Source: Hermatobates lingyangjiaoensis (lineage: Eukaryota > Arthropoda > Insecta > Hemiptera > Hermatobatidae). Taken from it: 64,000 nt of DNA. Shown here piece after piece: positions 43,431-54,978 of the stretch (positions within the stretch are counted from its first letter, which is position 1; each line of letters opens with the position of its first letter). The position numbers and the translations under genes are program-made. The stretch is from assembly GCA_026182355.1 (NCBI GenBank), contig JAPFBL010000233.1:620001-684000 (forward strand), written 5' to 3'. The notes below the pieces were generated by a model. It was not told the origin of the DNA. It was given only the letters and a program-made list of their open reading frames with translations, and did not search any database.

Positions 43431-45199
43431 CTAGCAGAACTACCCGGCGTTGCCCGGGACAAAATAAGAAAATAATGAAATTATGGCTACGTATTGAATG
43501 AAGCAAAGAATCTAAACTTCTAAGTATATATTTCTATCAGAAATTCTATAACAGTACAACATATTTTCTAACAAAACAAAACTTCATAACATGTTAACAA
43601 ATTAAGTTTCTTATAAACAGAGACACATTCCATTATTGAGGTTTAATCCCAACTAAAATTCTGATACAAAAAACATTTAATTTTTGTCAGGTTTAGGTTT
43701 GAGCTTTAAGAAGGAAGAATTTAAGTTAATATTTATTCTATCAAATCATAATAAACATATCAGAGTACTTCATGATAAACAACATTTTTTGTCTTATCTT
43801 CTGGTGCATGGATGTATAAATTTTTGGAACTGCCAACTCTTGAACATCCTACATATAACTGTCCATGAGAGAAACATGGTTCAAGCAGATGCAAGCCAGC
43901 AACTGAAAGAGTTTGTCCTTGCGTTTTGTTAATGGACATTGCGAAACTTAGTTTGACGGGAAATTGTAGACGCTTGAAATTGAACGGAACATCTGTTGGA
44001 ATGACTGGAATTCTTGGGATAAAGACATCCTGCCCTTTACCATATCCTGTTAGAATTGTAGCTTCAATCACATGGAGTAACATCTTCTTCACAACTAATC
44101 TAGTACCATTGCAGAGTCTTGGAGGATCCAAATTTCTCAAGAGCATAATTGGAGCTCCCACTTTCACGTCTTGTTTGTGTTGTGGAGTACCAGAGGGATC
44201 TGAAGAATTTAAGAATTCAATAGGATATTGAACGGCCTCAGATTCATCTGTAACTGCATCTATGGATTTATAGGTGTGCAGAGTTCCAGGAATCCTTTTC
44301 AACAATTCAAAATTGATTGAATTGACTGTAACATTTTTAGGCGCTAGAATTGCTCTCTCACAGAGCCAGTTTTGATAATGGTTTAGATCTTCATAACTGG
44401 ATTGATTTGAATTTAGATAGTGTTGAGCAAGATTTGGATAGACTTTGTTCATCAGGTCAAGCTCTGATTTCACAGGTGTGCAGATAGGAGATATTGTAAT
44501 TTTTCCATTTTGGTTAATAGGCACTTTCCCTTCTCCAAGGGTCAATAAATTCTTTGCAAACTGACTTGAAGATGCATCTCCAAATAGTTCGGCTCTCATA
44601 TTTGTAGACAGTCTCAATGTTTGAGTACGATACCAGATGTTTGATGATTTCAAGCAAGCTCTTATTCCATCAGCTTATGTCACGTGGCTTCCCAAGATCT
44701 TCCCCTGCTATAATTATAGTAACTTCATTACAATCTGGAGCATTATATCTTCGAGAATGCTTCCCAGCTGGTCTTTTGTCAGCATCGATTAATATCTTCA
44801 TATCGGGAGTTGGATCATATTCTAAAGCATTGTTGATAAGTACTTTTTTCTTTAAATCACTAAACAAAACAGAGATGTACACTCACTGTAAACAAAATTA
44901 ATACTGTTACTTTTGTAAATTGAAATGTCCTTTATATACCTTTCCAAATTTAGTCTAAACATTGTTCTTATTTTATTTTTATTTTTCAAAGAATTGCACC
45001 ATTTTCATCTGGTATTTCACCATAATTAGAAGTTATTGCACCATAACTTGGGGGATTGCCTCTGGTACCCCCTTAGTTTTGTTCATTTACCCCCAAAGAC
45101 CTCCCATGCCAAGTTTCAGCCCAATTGGTCCAGTAGTTTTGATTTCTATAGAGAACAAACAGATATATAAACAAGACACTACGAAAATATATATATAGA
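43431..45199 (-). mobile_element. Helitron with both termini, internally deleted
   Basis: Minus strand: the 5' end TCTATATATAT at 45199 is preceded by A. The 3' end at 43431 shows a hairpin (CCCGG/CCGGG around GCAACG-type loop), then TAGTTCTGCTAG followed by T. Helitrons insert between A and T, begin TC and end CTRR after a hairpin, all of which hold. It lies directly against the family E palindrome on one side and a PLE end on the other. Confidence 0.85.
43760..44882 (-). pseudogene. Helitron Rep-helicase remnant (PIF1-type helicase C-terminus)
   Basis: The open frame 44653-43760 carries late helicase motifs: NMRAELFGD, ICERAIL-type AILAPKNVTVNSIN, GAPIMLLRNLDPPRLCNGTR, the SFAMSINKTQGQTL motif and QLYVGCSRVGSSKNLYIHA. 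These are the second RecA-like lobe of PIF1-family enzymes, which unwinds DNA during rolling-circle transposition. Upstream (44882-44670, another frame) is HSRRYNAPDCNEVTIIIAGE, which in intact Helitron proteins lies far N-terminal. The Rep nuclease and Walker motifs are gone, so a deletion of several kilobases plus a frame change joins the two near 44660. Confidence 0.85.
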
Positions 45200-45204
45200 T
45201 ATAT

Positions 45205-45530
45205 ATACCAATTAGATGAAACGATTCTTCGAACTAAATAAACTAGAATTTTCAAAGAACACAGAAAAGAAATTACTGAACTCCCTACTATATTTTGATG
45301 TCCTCGTCGTGTACAAGTCCTGAGGTAGATTGATGAGACTAATTCGGAAATCACTCTGAGAGCTTCAGAAGAAACACTTATTAGTCTTCTGGGTGGTAGA
45401 TCTGCTCCTGGGTTTAACCTGGCTTAGCCTGGGATGGTTTCCTGCCGATGTGTTTCCGGCGTGCTTGGTCACCCATTCTCTTTTTTCCTGAAGACGGATC
45501 ATCCGAAAATTTGAGTTTATATATATTTAG
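45205..45530 (+). pseudogene. PLE 3' fragment: endonuclease tail and terminal motif
   Basis: At 45350-45420 the plus strand reads TLRASEETLISLLGGRSAPG, the endonuclease C-terminus. A 3' region follows, with CUGAAGA (45488-45494), extra C, stem II GGA/UCC and GAAA (45505-45508). Upstream, a minus-oriented family E-type end (45205-45320) is joined to it. Both sides are TA-rich. Confidence 0.65.
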
Positions 45531-46165
45531 AGGGAGAGAGAGAGAGTGGGTGGGAATTTTAACATCACAATTGTTACAATTTATTTAAAAATTATTTATT
45601 GTATTTGATAAGTCAACAGTGAAAAGAAGATTTAAATTGTTTTTAATCTAAAATAATAATAGAAATGACTAATTATTGATAAACTCAAAGATCTTATAAT
45701 TGGTAGTTTTGACTGAAACAATTTTTTAGAAATATATGAGTATTTTCAGTAAAATTTGCTAAAATTTTTCTCAATCTACACGCTAATTTAGTTGTTTGAA
45801 AATTAGAAAAGTTAATTATGTATTGATTACCAGCACCTCAAGTTATTGTCCGAACAAGTTCTTTAAAGTTAAAGTAATTTTACTCGTTTTACCACTTGTT
45901 GAACAGTGATTGGAACATCGTGTTCTGTGTTTTACAAATAAGCAATGCCTTGAGCGGAAACCTAAAACTCTTTAAAATTTCCTTCAGTCCCTTTTATTAG
46001 AACTCAAATAAATAAACATAGAGTTTTTTGTTTATTACAAAAGAACTTCTTACGAAAACAGTAGTAAATAGAAGAGTTATATAATTGATAAACCTTTCAT
46101 CGACTTTACAAGAATTATAGAAGGGAAGATTAAGAACAAACTTTCAGGTGGCCATCTGGAATATA
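45531..46165. other. AT-rich intergenic DNA
   Basis: A short GA run (45530-45546) is present; nothing else is recognised. Confidence 0.5.
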
Positions 46166-46169
46166 TCAG

Positions 46170-46663
46170 TCTTTATCTGAGACAGCATGGGCCAACATTA
46201 CTCCTGATGACGGCGAAAGTCAAAATATAGAAGTGAATTGGGTTGGTTTTGTAATGTGTTTTTTTTTCCATAATTCAAATTATTTTCTCGATGAGGGTTT
46301 ATATTTGTTAATATATATACCTTTACGATGATAATATGATCCAAAATGGGCCACAGTTTCTTGCCGTTGTGTCTACAACGTGCTTAGTCTCCCTCTCTCT
46401 TTTTTCCTGAAGATGTATTGCACAGAAATTTGAGTTTCTAAGTGTGTTTCTTTACTCTGTGTGTTGCTCATCATCAATTTTGAACCCGTTAATAAAGATA
46501 AAATAGCATAGTGAAATTAAAAACATTATTTGGTCAGTCAACGCATTCACGTTTCCACTCCTATGTTCCTCCTTCTTTCCCTTTTTCTCCTGTCCTGAAG
46601 ATGGCAAGATAGCCAAAATGATAGAGAACAGTGAGTGTTAGTCTTTAGTGTTTTCTAATTGTA

Positions 46664-46700
<37 letters not shown>
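46170..46700 (+). mobile_element. Three PLE terminal pieces in a row
   Basis: 46195-46260 is family E-like (CTCCTGATGACGGCGAAAGT). 46330-46490 is family H (TCCTGAAGATGTATTGCACA then GAAATTTGAGTTTCTAAGTG). 46550-46670 is family F (CTGAAGATGGCAAGATAGCC then AAAA, sister of 50041-50083), ending in a TA run at 46671-46696. All read in the plus direction and are 5'-truncated. Confidence 0.6.
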
Positions 46701-46701
<1 letters not shown>

Positions 46702-47040
46702 TAATTATTTCCTTTTAAAATAAAGAGGTAATTCAGTGTTACTCTTTCCTCCACTCTGCCATGTGATATATAAGCCATTAGAAGACCATGTTTCATCTTT
46801 AATGTCCCTCCCATAAAGATTGATATAAAGCTAGGGTTACCTGATTTATTGGTAGTTATGGCCGGAATTAGTTTTTTTTTTCGTTCATGACTGATAGTTG
46901 TTAAGCATGATCAAGTAACATTCTGATTTAAAACTGAGCAACTTTATAGTCTGCCTACAATACAAATTTAAAAATTTATATATACCATATAACTTGTATA
47001 GTACAATATATAATATACATATATTATATATATTTAATAT
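46700..47040. other. AT-rich intergenic DNA
   Basis: Nothing recognised. Confidence 0.4.
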
Positions 47041-47045
47041 ATATA

Positions 47046-47330
47046 TTAGATTTCACATAAACACGTGAAATCAATTATTCAAATCAATTTAAAAAATGTC
47101 AATTGCAATTGTCAAATCGATCAACAATTAATTGATCCAATTAGATCATCAATCATCAAGAAATGGAACAAGACTAAGATCTTTCAACGGTAACCGTTTT
47201 CGTCAGAAGACCAACTGTTGGTGTTCGTCAGAATCATCAGAACCAACTGTTGTTTGTACTCAGAAGATCGATTTAAAACTTGAAAGATCTTAGTGTTTCC
47301 TATTTCAATTCAATTGGTTAAAATATATAT
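47046..47330. mobile_element. Family A foldback with stuttering internal repeats
   Basis: Family A words (CACATAAACACGTGAAATCA, ACAAGACTAAGATCTTTCAA, GAAAGATCTTAGTGTT) are separated by stretches built from repeated AATCAA, ATCATCA and CCAACTGTT words that no other copy has. Confidence 0.6.
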
Positions 47331-47374
47331 ACCATATAACTTGTATATGTCTATATATAAGAAATTAAATAAAA

Positions 47375-47590
47375 CGAACTAAATAAACTAAATTTAAAGA
47401 AATAAAACACATAAAAGAGGTCACAAAAACTCACTACTATACTGCTATTAAGCACAAAAATGTGAATCAATCCCAAGGGTCCTCCCTTGTCTTCGGAGCT
47501 GCTCACACCTTTGTATCTGATGGTTGCGAAGCCGAAATAAAGTAATGAGTTTTGTGATTTTTTGTAAGTGCTTTTTTTGTGAATTTGCTA
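47375..47590. mobile_element. Decayed PLE terminal element
   Basis: AAACGAACTAAATAAACTAA near 47372 and ACTCACTACTATACTGC resemble the element start at 45225-45300. GATGGTTGCGAAGCCGAAAT then GAGTTTTGTG closes it. The core is not recognisable. Confidence 0.4.
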
Positions 47591-48500
47591 TATTTAGTAA
47601 TATCTTGATAACAGGATGGACCGTAAAATAGAAACAGGATCAAATTTATCAGACTTGGTTAAATCTTCAGGTTCAATTCAAACTTTCAATGCCTACGTAG
47701 TGGTTTTTATTTCAAACTTTTTTGAAAGGCCTTCAAAACAGAGAAAACATAAGAAATAAAGCAACATATATATAAAGTGAAAAGAATCACAACATGGAAA
47801 TCCAGTAGCAATTTCAGACAACAAGCAGATGAGAGGACTTACAGAAGTATAAGAAAAGCAAACCTAATCATTAAATTAAAGATTTAAACAAAAAGTAAGA
47901 TTTTAACAACAAACAAACTGTATATTTTGAATAATCAGTAACTCTGAACTGCTACCAAGTGAAATACCAAATTTCACCAGAAAAATCAAAAAGGCACTAA
48001 ACAACATAGAAAAGATATAAAGACAGCCCAACTTAAGAACTGTCAAAATACATAAAAAAACATGTTATTTCTAGCAACGAATTCTAGACCATCAACCATT
48101 ACATAAACCATTAATTTAGATTTAATAAATAAATCTGAAAGCATTGAAGCCAAATCAATATGACATCAGTAACCTTTGAAGATCCGTCAAAAAATATATC
48201 CAGAGTCAATAAACCTAATCTTTTACAATGTCAGCTACCATTAAAGGTCGATATCGTTAAAGATATAAAGTCATTTAACTCCAAATGTTTTCAGGAGCAG
48301 GTACTTCTAAGAACTTTTTTTATAATAATCCTATTATAAGCCATTATACTACCTAAGCCTAATGATATCATGCGGTCGTTAATTAATTAATAAATCTAAA
48401 TATGTTCGATACATCCCTGTTAAGTATCCCAAATTGGATACTTAATACTGAAATAAACGTCGATACACTCATTATGATCAAATTTATATAAACTGAGGTT
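47591..48500. other. AT-rich intergenic DNA
   Basis: Nothing recognised. Confidence 0.5.
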
Positions 48501-49045
48501 CAATGTACTAATACCAATCACTCATGACCAAAATAAGAGCCAATTAACCCATAATGGTTATTTTTTTGCAATGTACTAATACCAATCACTCATGACCAAA
48601 ATAAGAGCCAATTAACCCATAATGGTTATTTTTTTGCAATGTACTAATACCAATCACTCATGACCAAAATAAGAGCCAATTAACCCATAATGGTTATTTT
48701 TTTGCAATGTACTAATACCAATCACTCATGACCAAAATAAGAGCCAATTAACCCATAATGGTTATTTTTTTGCAATGTACTAATACCAATCACTCATGAC
48801 CAAAATAAGAGCCAATTAACCCATAATGGTTATTTTTTTGCAATGTACTAATACCAATCACTCATGACCAAAATAAAAGCCAATTAACCCATAATGGTTA
48901 TTTTTTTGCAATGTACTAATACCAATCACTCATGACCAAAATAAGAGCCAATTAACCCATAATGGTTATTTTTTTGCAATGTACTAATACCAATCACTCA
49001 TGACCAAAATAAGAGCCAATTAACCCATAATGGTTATTTTTTGCA
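48501..49045. repeat. 68-bp minisatellite, eight copies
   Basis: The unit CAATGTACTAATACCAATCA ... CATAATGGTTATTTTTTTG is repeated eight times with almost no differences (one A for G near 48875, one shorter T run in the last unit). The period is not a multiple of three, so the array is not coding. Confidence 0.95.
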
Positions 49046-49975
49046 AACTTATCGTGAGCAGAAAAATATTTAATAAAAAACCTATTTATATAGGTGTTGA
49101 AAAAAAACAAAAACGTATGCAAAATAAATATTACTGTGTTTTAATGAAAACTATAAGAAGTATAATGAGCTGACCTGATCAAAATTCATTCCATCATATG
49201 TGCTTTGAAGTATTTACTGCAATTTTTTCTTCTGTGTTTTCATGTTATTATTCTGTGTTTCTTTTTTATTTTAATTTTCATACCTTTGGAATATTTCTTT
49301 AAACTGCTATAAATTGTTTAATTGCACTTTTTTATAAGCATTTTATTATATAAAATAATAGATGTTTAGTAGGAATGAACGTTTTCATTTTTACACAAAA
49401 AGGATTAAATTTATTTAAAACAAAAAGGATAACAAAGTATTTAAAGTTAATATGTCTTTATTCATCTTTTGTTGATAATAATAAGAATAAATTATCTTTA
49501 AAATAGTCTTTTTAAATAACTTTCAATTTAATAACATCTATTCTGAATATAATTCCAATCTGTTGAAAAATTTTTCAATTAATATTACGACTATAAATAA
49601 ATCTTAATTTCTATTCTATTGATCAAGTTTAATCTCACTAGTTGATCTTACTATCACAGTGTTACGTAACTGATACGTAACTGTAATATTTCTTAGTTTT
49701 TACAAAGAAAAACTCGCTGTAAATTCCATTTATTAAGTTTTTGCTATAGGTTTTGTGGACGAATAGAGAGTTGGAAGTTATAACGAATAAAATGATATTT
49801 CCTTCTTTAGGGAAGAATTCTATTGAGGTAATTCTAAAAATAAAACCTTTGTCCCTTACTAGTTCTTGCTCACTCTCACTCCCTCCATTTTGCCCTTTCT
49901 CACTCTTTCCTTCTTCTTCTTTATCCCCACCATTTTACTTTCTCTCCATTCTTATTCCCACCTACTCTTTCTCCG
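49046..49975. other. AT-rich intergenic DNA
   Basis: A CT-rich stretch (49850-49975) precedes the TA run at 49980-49996. No gene. Confidence 0.5.
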
Positions 49976-49996
49976 TTCTATATATATATATATATA

Positions 49997-50740
49997 ATTA
50001 AAGTTACAGCTAGAGAACACAAGAAAAAGGACGAACACTCACGAATCTCGATAATTTCGGCGTCTTGCCATCTTCAGGAGAGTAAAAAGAAAGAAAATAA
50101 AAGGAGAAAGAATGAAGGAACGGAGACGTAAATGCGTCCACTGGCCGATGCAAACTGGCGCGATACAATGACACGCAGTGCAGCCACCTTACCAACGTGA
50201 ACCAGTGTAGGCTGTGAGTTAATAAAATATTAAAAGTGATATTTAAGTAAAAGGGAGGAGAAAAGTAAAAAAGAGAAAGGAAAGGAAAAAACATAAAACT
50301 AACTAAAATTAAACGAGGGGAAAAAAATAAATAAATACATAAAAAATTAATTAAAAATAAAATAAAAAATAAAAAAATCATCTGATTAAATTTAGACCAG
50401 GGGAATTTCTTGCACCCAATAACCAAATGATGGCTTCCTCAGAAGCCCTTAGAGTGGTCTGGGTGTCATCATTTGAGAGTTTTCTTAATACTTTAACCCT
50501 GAAGCAATCGTTGAAGGGAAGGTTATGGAGATTGGCGTGGGTAGCAACAGGCAGCTGCTTGCGTTGACCAACGGATGACCTGTGACCATTCATTCGGAGA
50601 CTAAGTGACGTGGAAGTCAGGCCCACATAGAATGAGTCACATTGTCTGCAGTCCAGACGATAAACACAATTGCTGGAAGTGCAGGAACTAGCAAAGGAGA
50701 GAGGGTATGAATGGTTGTTCACTGTCGAAATGAAATATAT
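49997..50740 (-). pseudogene. PLE endonuclease fragment with complete 3' end
   Basis: Minus frame from 50735 to about 50395: SSNCVYRLDCRQCDSFYVGL (paired cysteines and a YVG variant of YIG), TSTSLSLRMNGH (conserved arginine), H-rich middle, and TLRASEEAIIWLLGARNSPG with its glutamate, ending NLIR and a stop. The N-terminal side is cut at a TA tract (50735-50759) and the 3' end also abuts TA. The reverse transcriptase is missing. The 3' untranslated part holds the motif at 50041-50083. Confidence 0.8.
50041..50083 (-). ncRNA. Hammerhead-like motif, family F
   Basis: Minus strand: CUGAAGA, extra U, stem II GGC/GCC with loop AAGAC, GAAA, then a longer UUAUCGAGAUUCGU region. Stem III and stem I are not clear, so catalysis is doubtful. 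Confidence 0.35.
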
Positions 50741-50758
50741 ATATATATATATATATAT

Positions 50759-50958
50759 AAAGATATCACAAAAACACGTGAAATAACTACCAATGATCAA
50801 TATCAAATGGGAAAACAAGACTGAGATCTTTCAGCCATAACAAGCGGTCTTGTTACGGTTAAAAGTCGTCAGAGTTGAGTTTTTGACTCTGACGAAGACC
50901 GCTTGTTACGATTGAAAGATCTTAGTCTTGTTTTCCCATTTGATATTGTGGTTTGATC

Positions 50959-50965
<7 letters not shown>
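50759..50965. mobile_element. Foldback element family A with scrambled left arm
   Basis: The right arm is intact, with motif at 50885-50927 (one stem II pair lost: CGAUU). The left arm has a rearranged CTTGTTACGGTTAAAAGTCG piece. TA runs lie on both sides. Confidence 0.8.
50885..50927 (+). ncRNA. Hammerhead-like motif, family A
   Basis: Stem I GACU/AGUC, core CUGACGA and GAAA are intact. Stem II has one A-C mismatch. Confidence 0.5.
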
Positions 50966-51023
<58 letters not shown>

Positions 51024-51027
51024 TATT
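50963..51027. repeat. (TA)n microsatellite
   Basis: The longest TA run in the window, about 60 bp, interrupted once. Confidence 0.95.
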
Positions 51028-53430
51028 TCAAGTTGAATTTAAACTCTCATTGCCAACGTTTCGGTCTTTATTAAAAACCTTTTTCATAGGCAGAAGTATG
51101 AATTTTGAAACAGAAAAACTAAGTATTACATTGCAAATTATTTTACAAAGAAAAATAATTTAATATATATAATAGCTATATATATATCAATGATCAAAGC
51201 ACAATATGAAATGGGCAATAATAGGAACCTAATGGTTGCTATTATAAAATATTAGCACACAAAATATTTTATTTTGAGAATAGATTACTATGAAACTTTC
51301 TTCTTCTCTTAGCCTACGCTCGCTCCTGTTATTTATCTTGAAAATTTTCCTGCTATATTTATTATGAAAAAACTGCCTTTTAAGATTAATAATTAAATGA
51401 TCAATTTATGAAATATATCAACATAATTAACAACTATCCTTTTAATTTTCAAATAAAAATATCATCTAACTTTTTGTCAAAAAACAAATTATTTTAATTT
51501 TCTATTAGTAGTTATTCTTGAGGGAAAAATACTTTTCCATGTCCATTAAATAATTAAATATTAAGATAAAATTCTTCAAAAGGAATTAAACCACTAAAAT
51601 TGAAACGTAAATTCTCTACAAAGACTAAAGAAGTTTAAATGAAATTGAAAAAATTAAAAAAAAAATTTTTAATTTAATGTTACAATTTTGTTGAATTGTG
51701 AAAGTTAATTTTGAAGTGTGTTTTATTTTTTTTCTATTTGGAGCTTAATGGGAATATTCATATTAAATACATAGCTCAGGATTGTTGCCTCTCCTATATT
51801 CATTTAACCCTATTAACTCTGATCAACCCTTGAGATAACCTTAATTCAGGCTAACTTCAAACGACCTTTGGCACCCTCATAACGCCATCATCTCCTGCAA
51901 TATTCCACATCAATTTCATTTAAACTTTGGTATTCAAATAACTTTCTAACTTGAATAATTTATTTAAAATCAATGTATCGTTCAGCTTATAAACCATTTT
52001 ATTGTTTCTTTGTTTTATTTAAAAAAAAATATATTGTCATGAAAGGGTGCTTATTAAATAGCCTACCTGATTCAAGCCGCAAATGTAACTACCTGTGCGT
52101 GCGTTATGTCTGAGACATGTATTTGATATGTGGATTCAATGATACCTCAGGGTGATATCAATTGACTAATTTACTGACAGACATGAGTCCAATGAGGACT
52201 CGAAAATCCTAACCCATCCAAACCTTCTTGTACAGAGGCTAATCCGAAGAATTTCCCAGTCATTTCCATCATAAAAGCTGTTGTTTAAATAGGAAGCTAA
52301 AACCTTTCAAGACTGATATCTCTTTCACAACTCAATGACATGCTTAGAGAGGTGAAGAAGCGCTAAGTCTTACGACACAAAAAGAATTTAATCACACAAT
52401 GTTTCTTAAACACTTAGTAATCATCGTCAGGTTATATCATATCTACAATACAACGAAAATATATATAAAAATTGAGTGCTTCTTTTCTTCTCTAATCATG
52501 AGTACATACCACTTAATAGCTGCTTGCATAGTTCCTGAGTTCAATGGCATACCAAACGACTACTAGAACATGTAAACTGAGAAAACTTAACAAAACACCA
52601 CACACACTCACTCACTGGCTATAAAAAACCAAAATATAGTAATTCAGCAATACTAGGTGCATAACATGGAACTGCTAATTACAACGTGTGGGGAAAGATT
52701 CGATGGTCGTTGTTCACCCACTAATGAACATTTTTTCTGAAAAATGTTTTACTATAAACTAAGTTCACCATGTCTTATTTCACTCATATTTAAAAAAAGT
52801 CATGTTTCTGTTGCATTGTACATGTTGACTTTTTACATTATTCTTAGTTATACATTTTAAATTTTACTAATATAACGTAAATATGTAAAAATCGGATTCA
52901 GATAACGTTAAGACATGTAAATTAGTCAAAATCTCAAAAAAGTAAATATTTCTTGTTGGTTAAAATATTTTTTACGTCATATATAAGACAAGAGTCAACG
53001 GATACAAAGTGAACATTGAAACTTGTAATCCAAAACGACACGGTATCGTGTAATCCATAACGACACAAGGATGACAATAAAGTTTCTTATCTCGGATACA
53101 GACAGTGCGTTTAATCTGTTTAACCATTCTTTATTACTGTGGTTCAAAAAAAAATTGAGTTTGGAAACAAGTTCCAACAAAAATTAAAATTAATGTATCA
53201 AAAGATAAGAAAAAAGAAATTTTGCCGTTATTATATTAGTTCGTTAGTATTTGCATCCAAATTTACTAATTCTATACTTTTGGATTTGGAAGCCATTCAG
53301 TGGTCTAGCTGCTTTCACGCTTTGTTAGCTGTAGAGATGATCAAAAGCTGGAATAAGGAACAATACTAAACAATTTCATTAATAGAATAACCTTAAAGAA
53401 TACATTTCTGCTACCTCGTACATTTTTCAA
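51028..53430. other. AT-rich intergenic DNA with decayed PLE ends
   Basis: 51035-51090 resembles a PLE 3' end (CCAACGTTTCGGTCTTTATT). 51186-51222 is a stub of family A. 52380-52440 (minus: CCTGACGATGATTACTAAGT then AAGAAAC) is a decayed hammerhead-like end. No gene is supported. Confidence 0.4.
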
Positions 53431-53433
53431 TAC

Positions 53434-53755
53434 TAGGTTAGGTTGCAGTGGCAGTCCCACAAGGGAACACACGTAGACCGCGCATTGGTCCTTTGTGATA
53501 CCACACAATCAAGATTGATTCTACAGTGGAAGTCCTAAATTTTCCCTAATTCAAGTGTATTTAGAGTAGGAATCTTTAACGAGTACCTGATTCCGTACAT
53601 GCTCGGGACCGACGGTTTAACGTTCTTCTCCGAGGGACGACGTGCTCAGATTTATTCACCTCCCTCATGAATAAATCGAGGGCCAGATGGGGATCGAACT
53701 CCGCTCCTATCAGTTCAGAGGTGAGTACGTAAACCTCTTTTTGGTTTACTTGGCC
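53434..53755 (-). mobile_element. tRNA-derived SINE
   Basis: The plus strand begins TAGGTTAGGTTGCAGTGGCA. The body complement (GGCTCGGGACC-type, GGACGACGTGCTCAGATTTA) follows, with the B-box complement GGATCGAACTCC near 53692, ending at CTTGGCCTC. Confidence 0.9.
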
Positions 53756-54129
53756 TCTTTTTCAATATTAATGACTTTTTTTTTATTTTATTTTAATTTA
53801 GCTATTTTACCATGGAAATGTTTACGAAAGTTCTTTTGAATTCTGAGATATCAGCTGTTACTGTGTAATAATAATTTAAAAATGTTAATAATTTGTTTGT
53901 GCTTACTGGCTGTAACCTATATTTGAAACAAAAAAAAAAACATAACTATCTAAGTAACAGATCTACGAAAAATTGATTTGACTATGACTATGAACATTTT
54001 GAACTCATTTAATGGGTTATATTTATTTCATAACGTTCTTTCATTAAAAAAATTCATCATCCTGCTTATGATAGCAAACAGGTTAAAAATAGAAACACTT
54101 AAAACGATGTTTAAAATTATTACCATTTC
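53756..54129. other. AT-rich intergenic DNA
   Basis: Nothing recognised. Confidence 0.5.
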
Positions 54130-54978
54130 TCATTAGTTGTACAATCCGTAATTGTGTCATATTTACTCATACTGAGGATGAAATGATAATTTAAAGTGTC
54201 CAAACAAACAAAAAAATATTAAAATTACGAGTTTCACACAATTCGTGTTCATCATCAGGTAAACTTCTACAATAGAAATTAAAAATTAAAAGTTACAAAA
54301 ATAAACCAGAATTATAAACAATAAAATAAAATAATGAAAAATGAAGGACATTCCCAATGGGAGCAATGGAGAAGAGGTGACTCTCAGAATGGGACTGTAG
54401 GGTTTCAAGTCATGTATGATAGAGTGGGGAAGGGTAGTTAAGAGATAAGATGACAAAGGAGAGGTATGCTTACAAACAGCAAAGTTCTATAAAGCAAGCC
54501 AGAAAACACTATTGTCAAGGAAAGAGTCTTTTCTTTTTATTGAATTAATCACGTCTTTTTATAGCAACAATTTTGAGAAAATTTGGAGAGAACGGAATTT
54601 TCTCTAAGAAAATTCTTGAGATTCAGATAATAATTATGATTAAAGGCTTTATTTATTTCAAAAGGTTTAAATGTTGAAATTTCTTTAATTTTCTATTAGA
54701 AGGTAAGGTTCTTACCAGTTGGTCAAAGCTATGGTTGATTTCATTAACTGTGCAATCTGTTATATTGTGGTATTTACTCATATTGGTGAAAGTATTAAGT
54801 CTTCACATAGAAAAAAAGTTTATTATAAGATACTAAACAGTCCTACTTGGTCTCAACCAATGAATAACCACCCCATCAGGGTAGATGTAACTTGAAGAAG
54901 AACATCAAGTGTTCGAAACGAGTTGTTTGGTTTCTTATAATAAACTTTTTTTGTGTGGAGACTTAATACGTTGCCCAA
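54130..54978. mobile_element. Two family C copies flanking about 450 bp of unknown DNA
   Basis: Copy one (54130-54280) starts GTTGTACAATCCGTAATTGT and has a minus motif at 54221-54264. Copy two (54735-54965) starts CTGTGCAATCTGTTATATTG and has ACTTGAAGAAGAACATCAAG, TGTTCGAAACGAGTTG on the plus side, ending TTTGTGTGGAGACTTAATAC. The middle shows no ORF. Confidence 0.6.
54221..54264 (-). ncRNA. Hammerhead-like motif, family C, diverged
   Basis: Minus strand: core CUGAUGA, stem II ACAC/GUGU with loop GAAUU, GAAA, CUCGUA giving A15.1-U16.1, C-G and triplet GUA. Stem I is poor. Confidence 0.4.

Noticed and set aside
48501..49045. CRISPR-like array
   Set aside because: The repeats are contiguous with no unique spacers, and the genome is eukaryotic.
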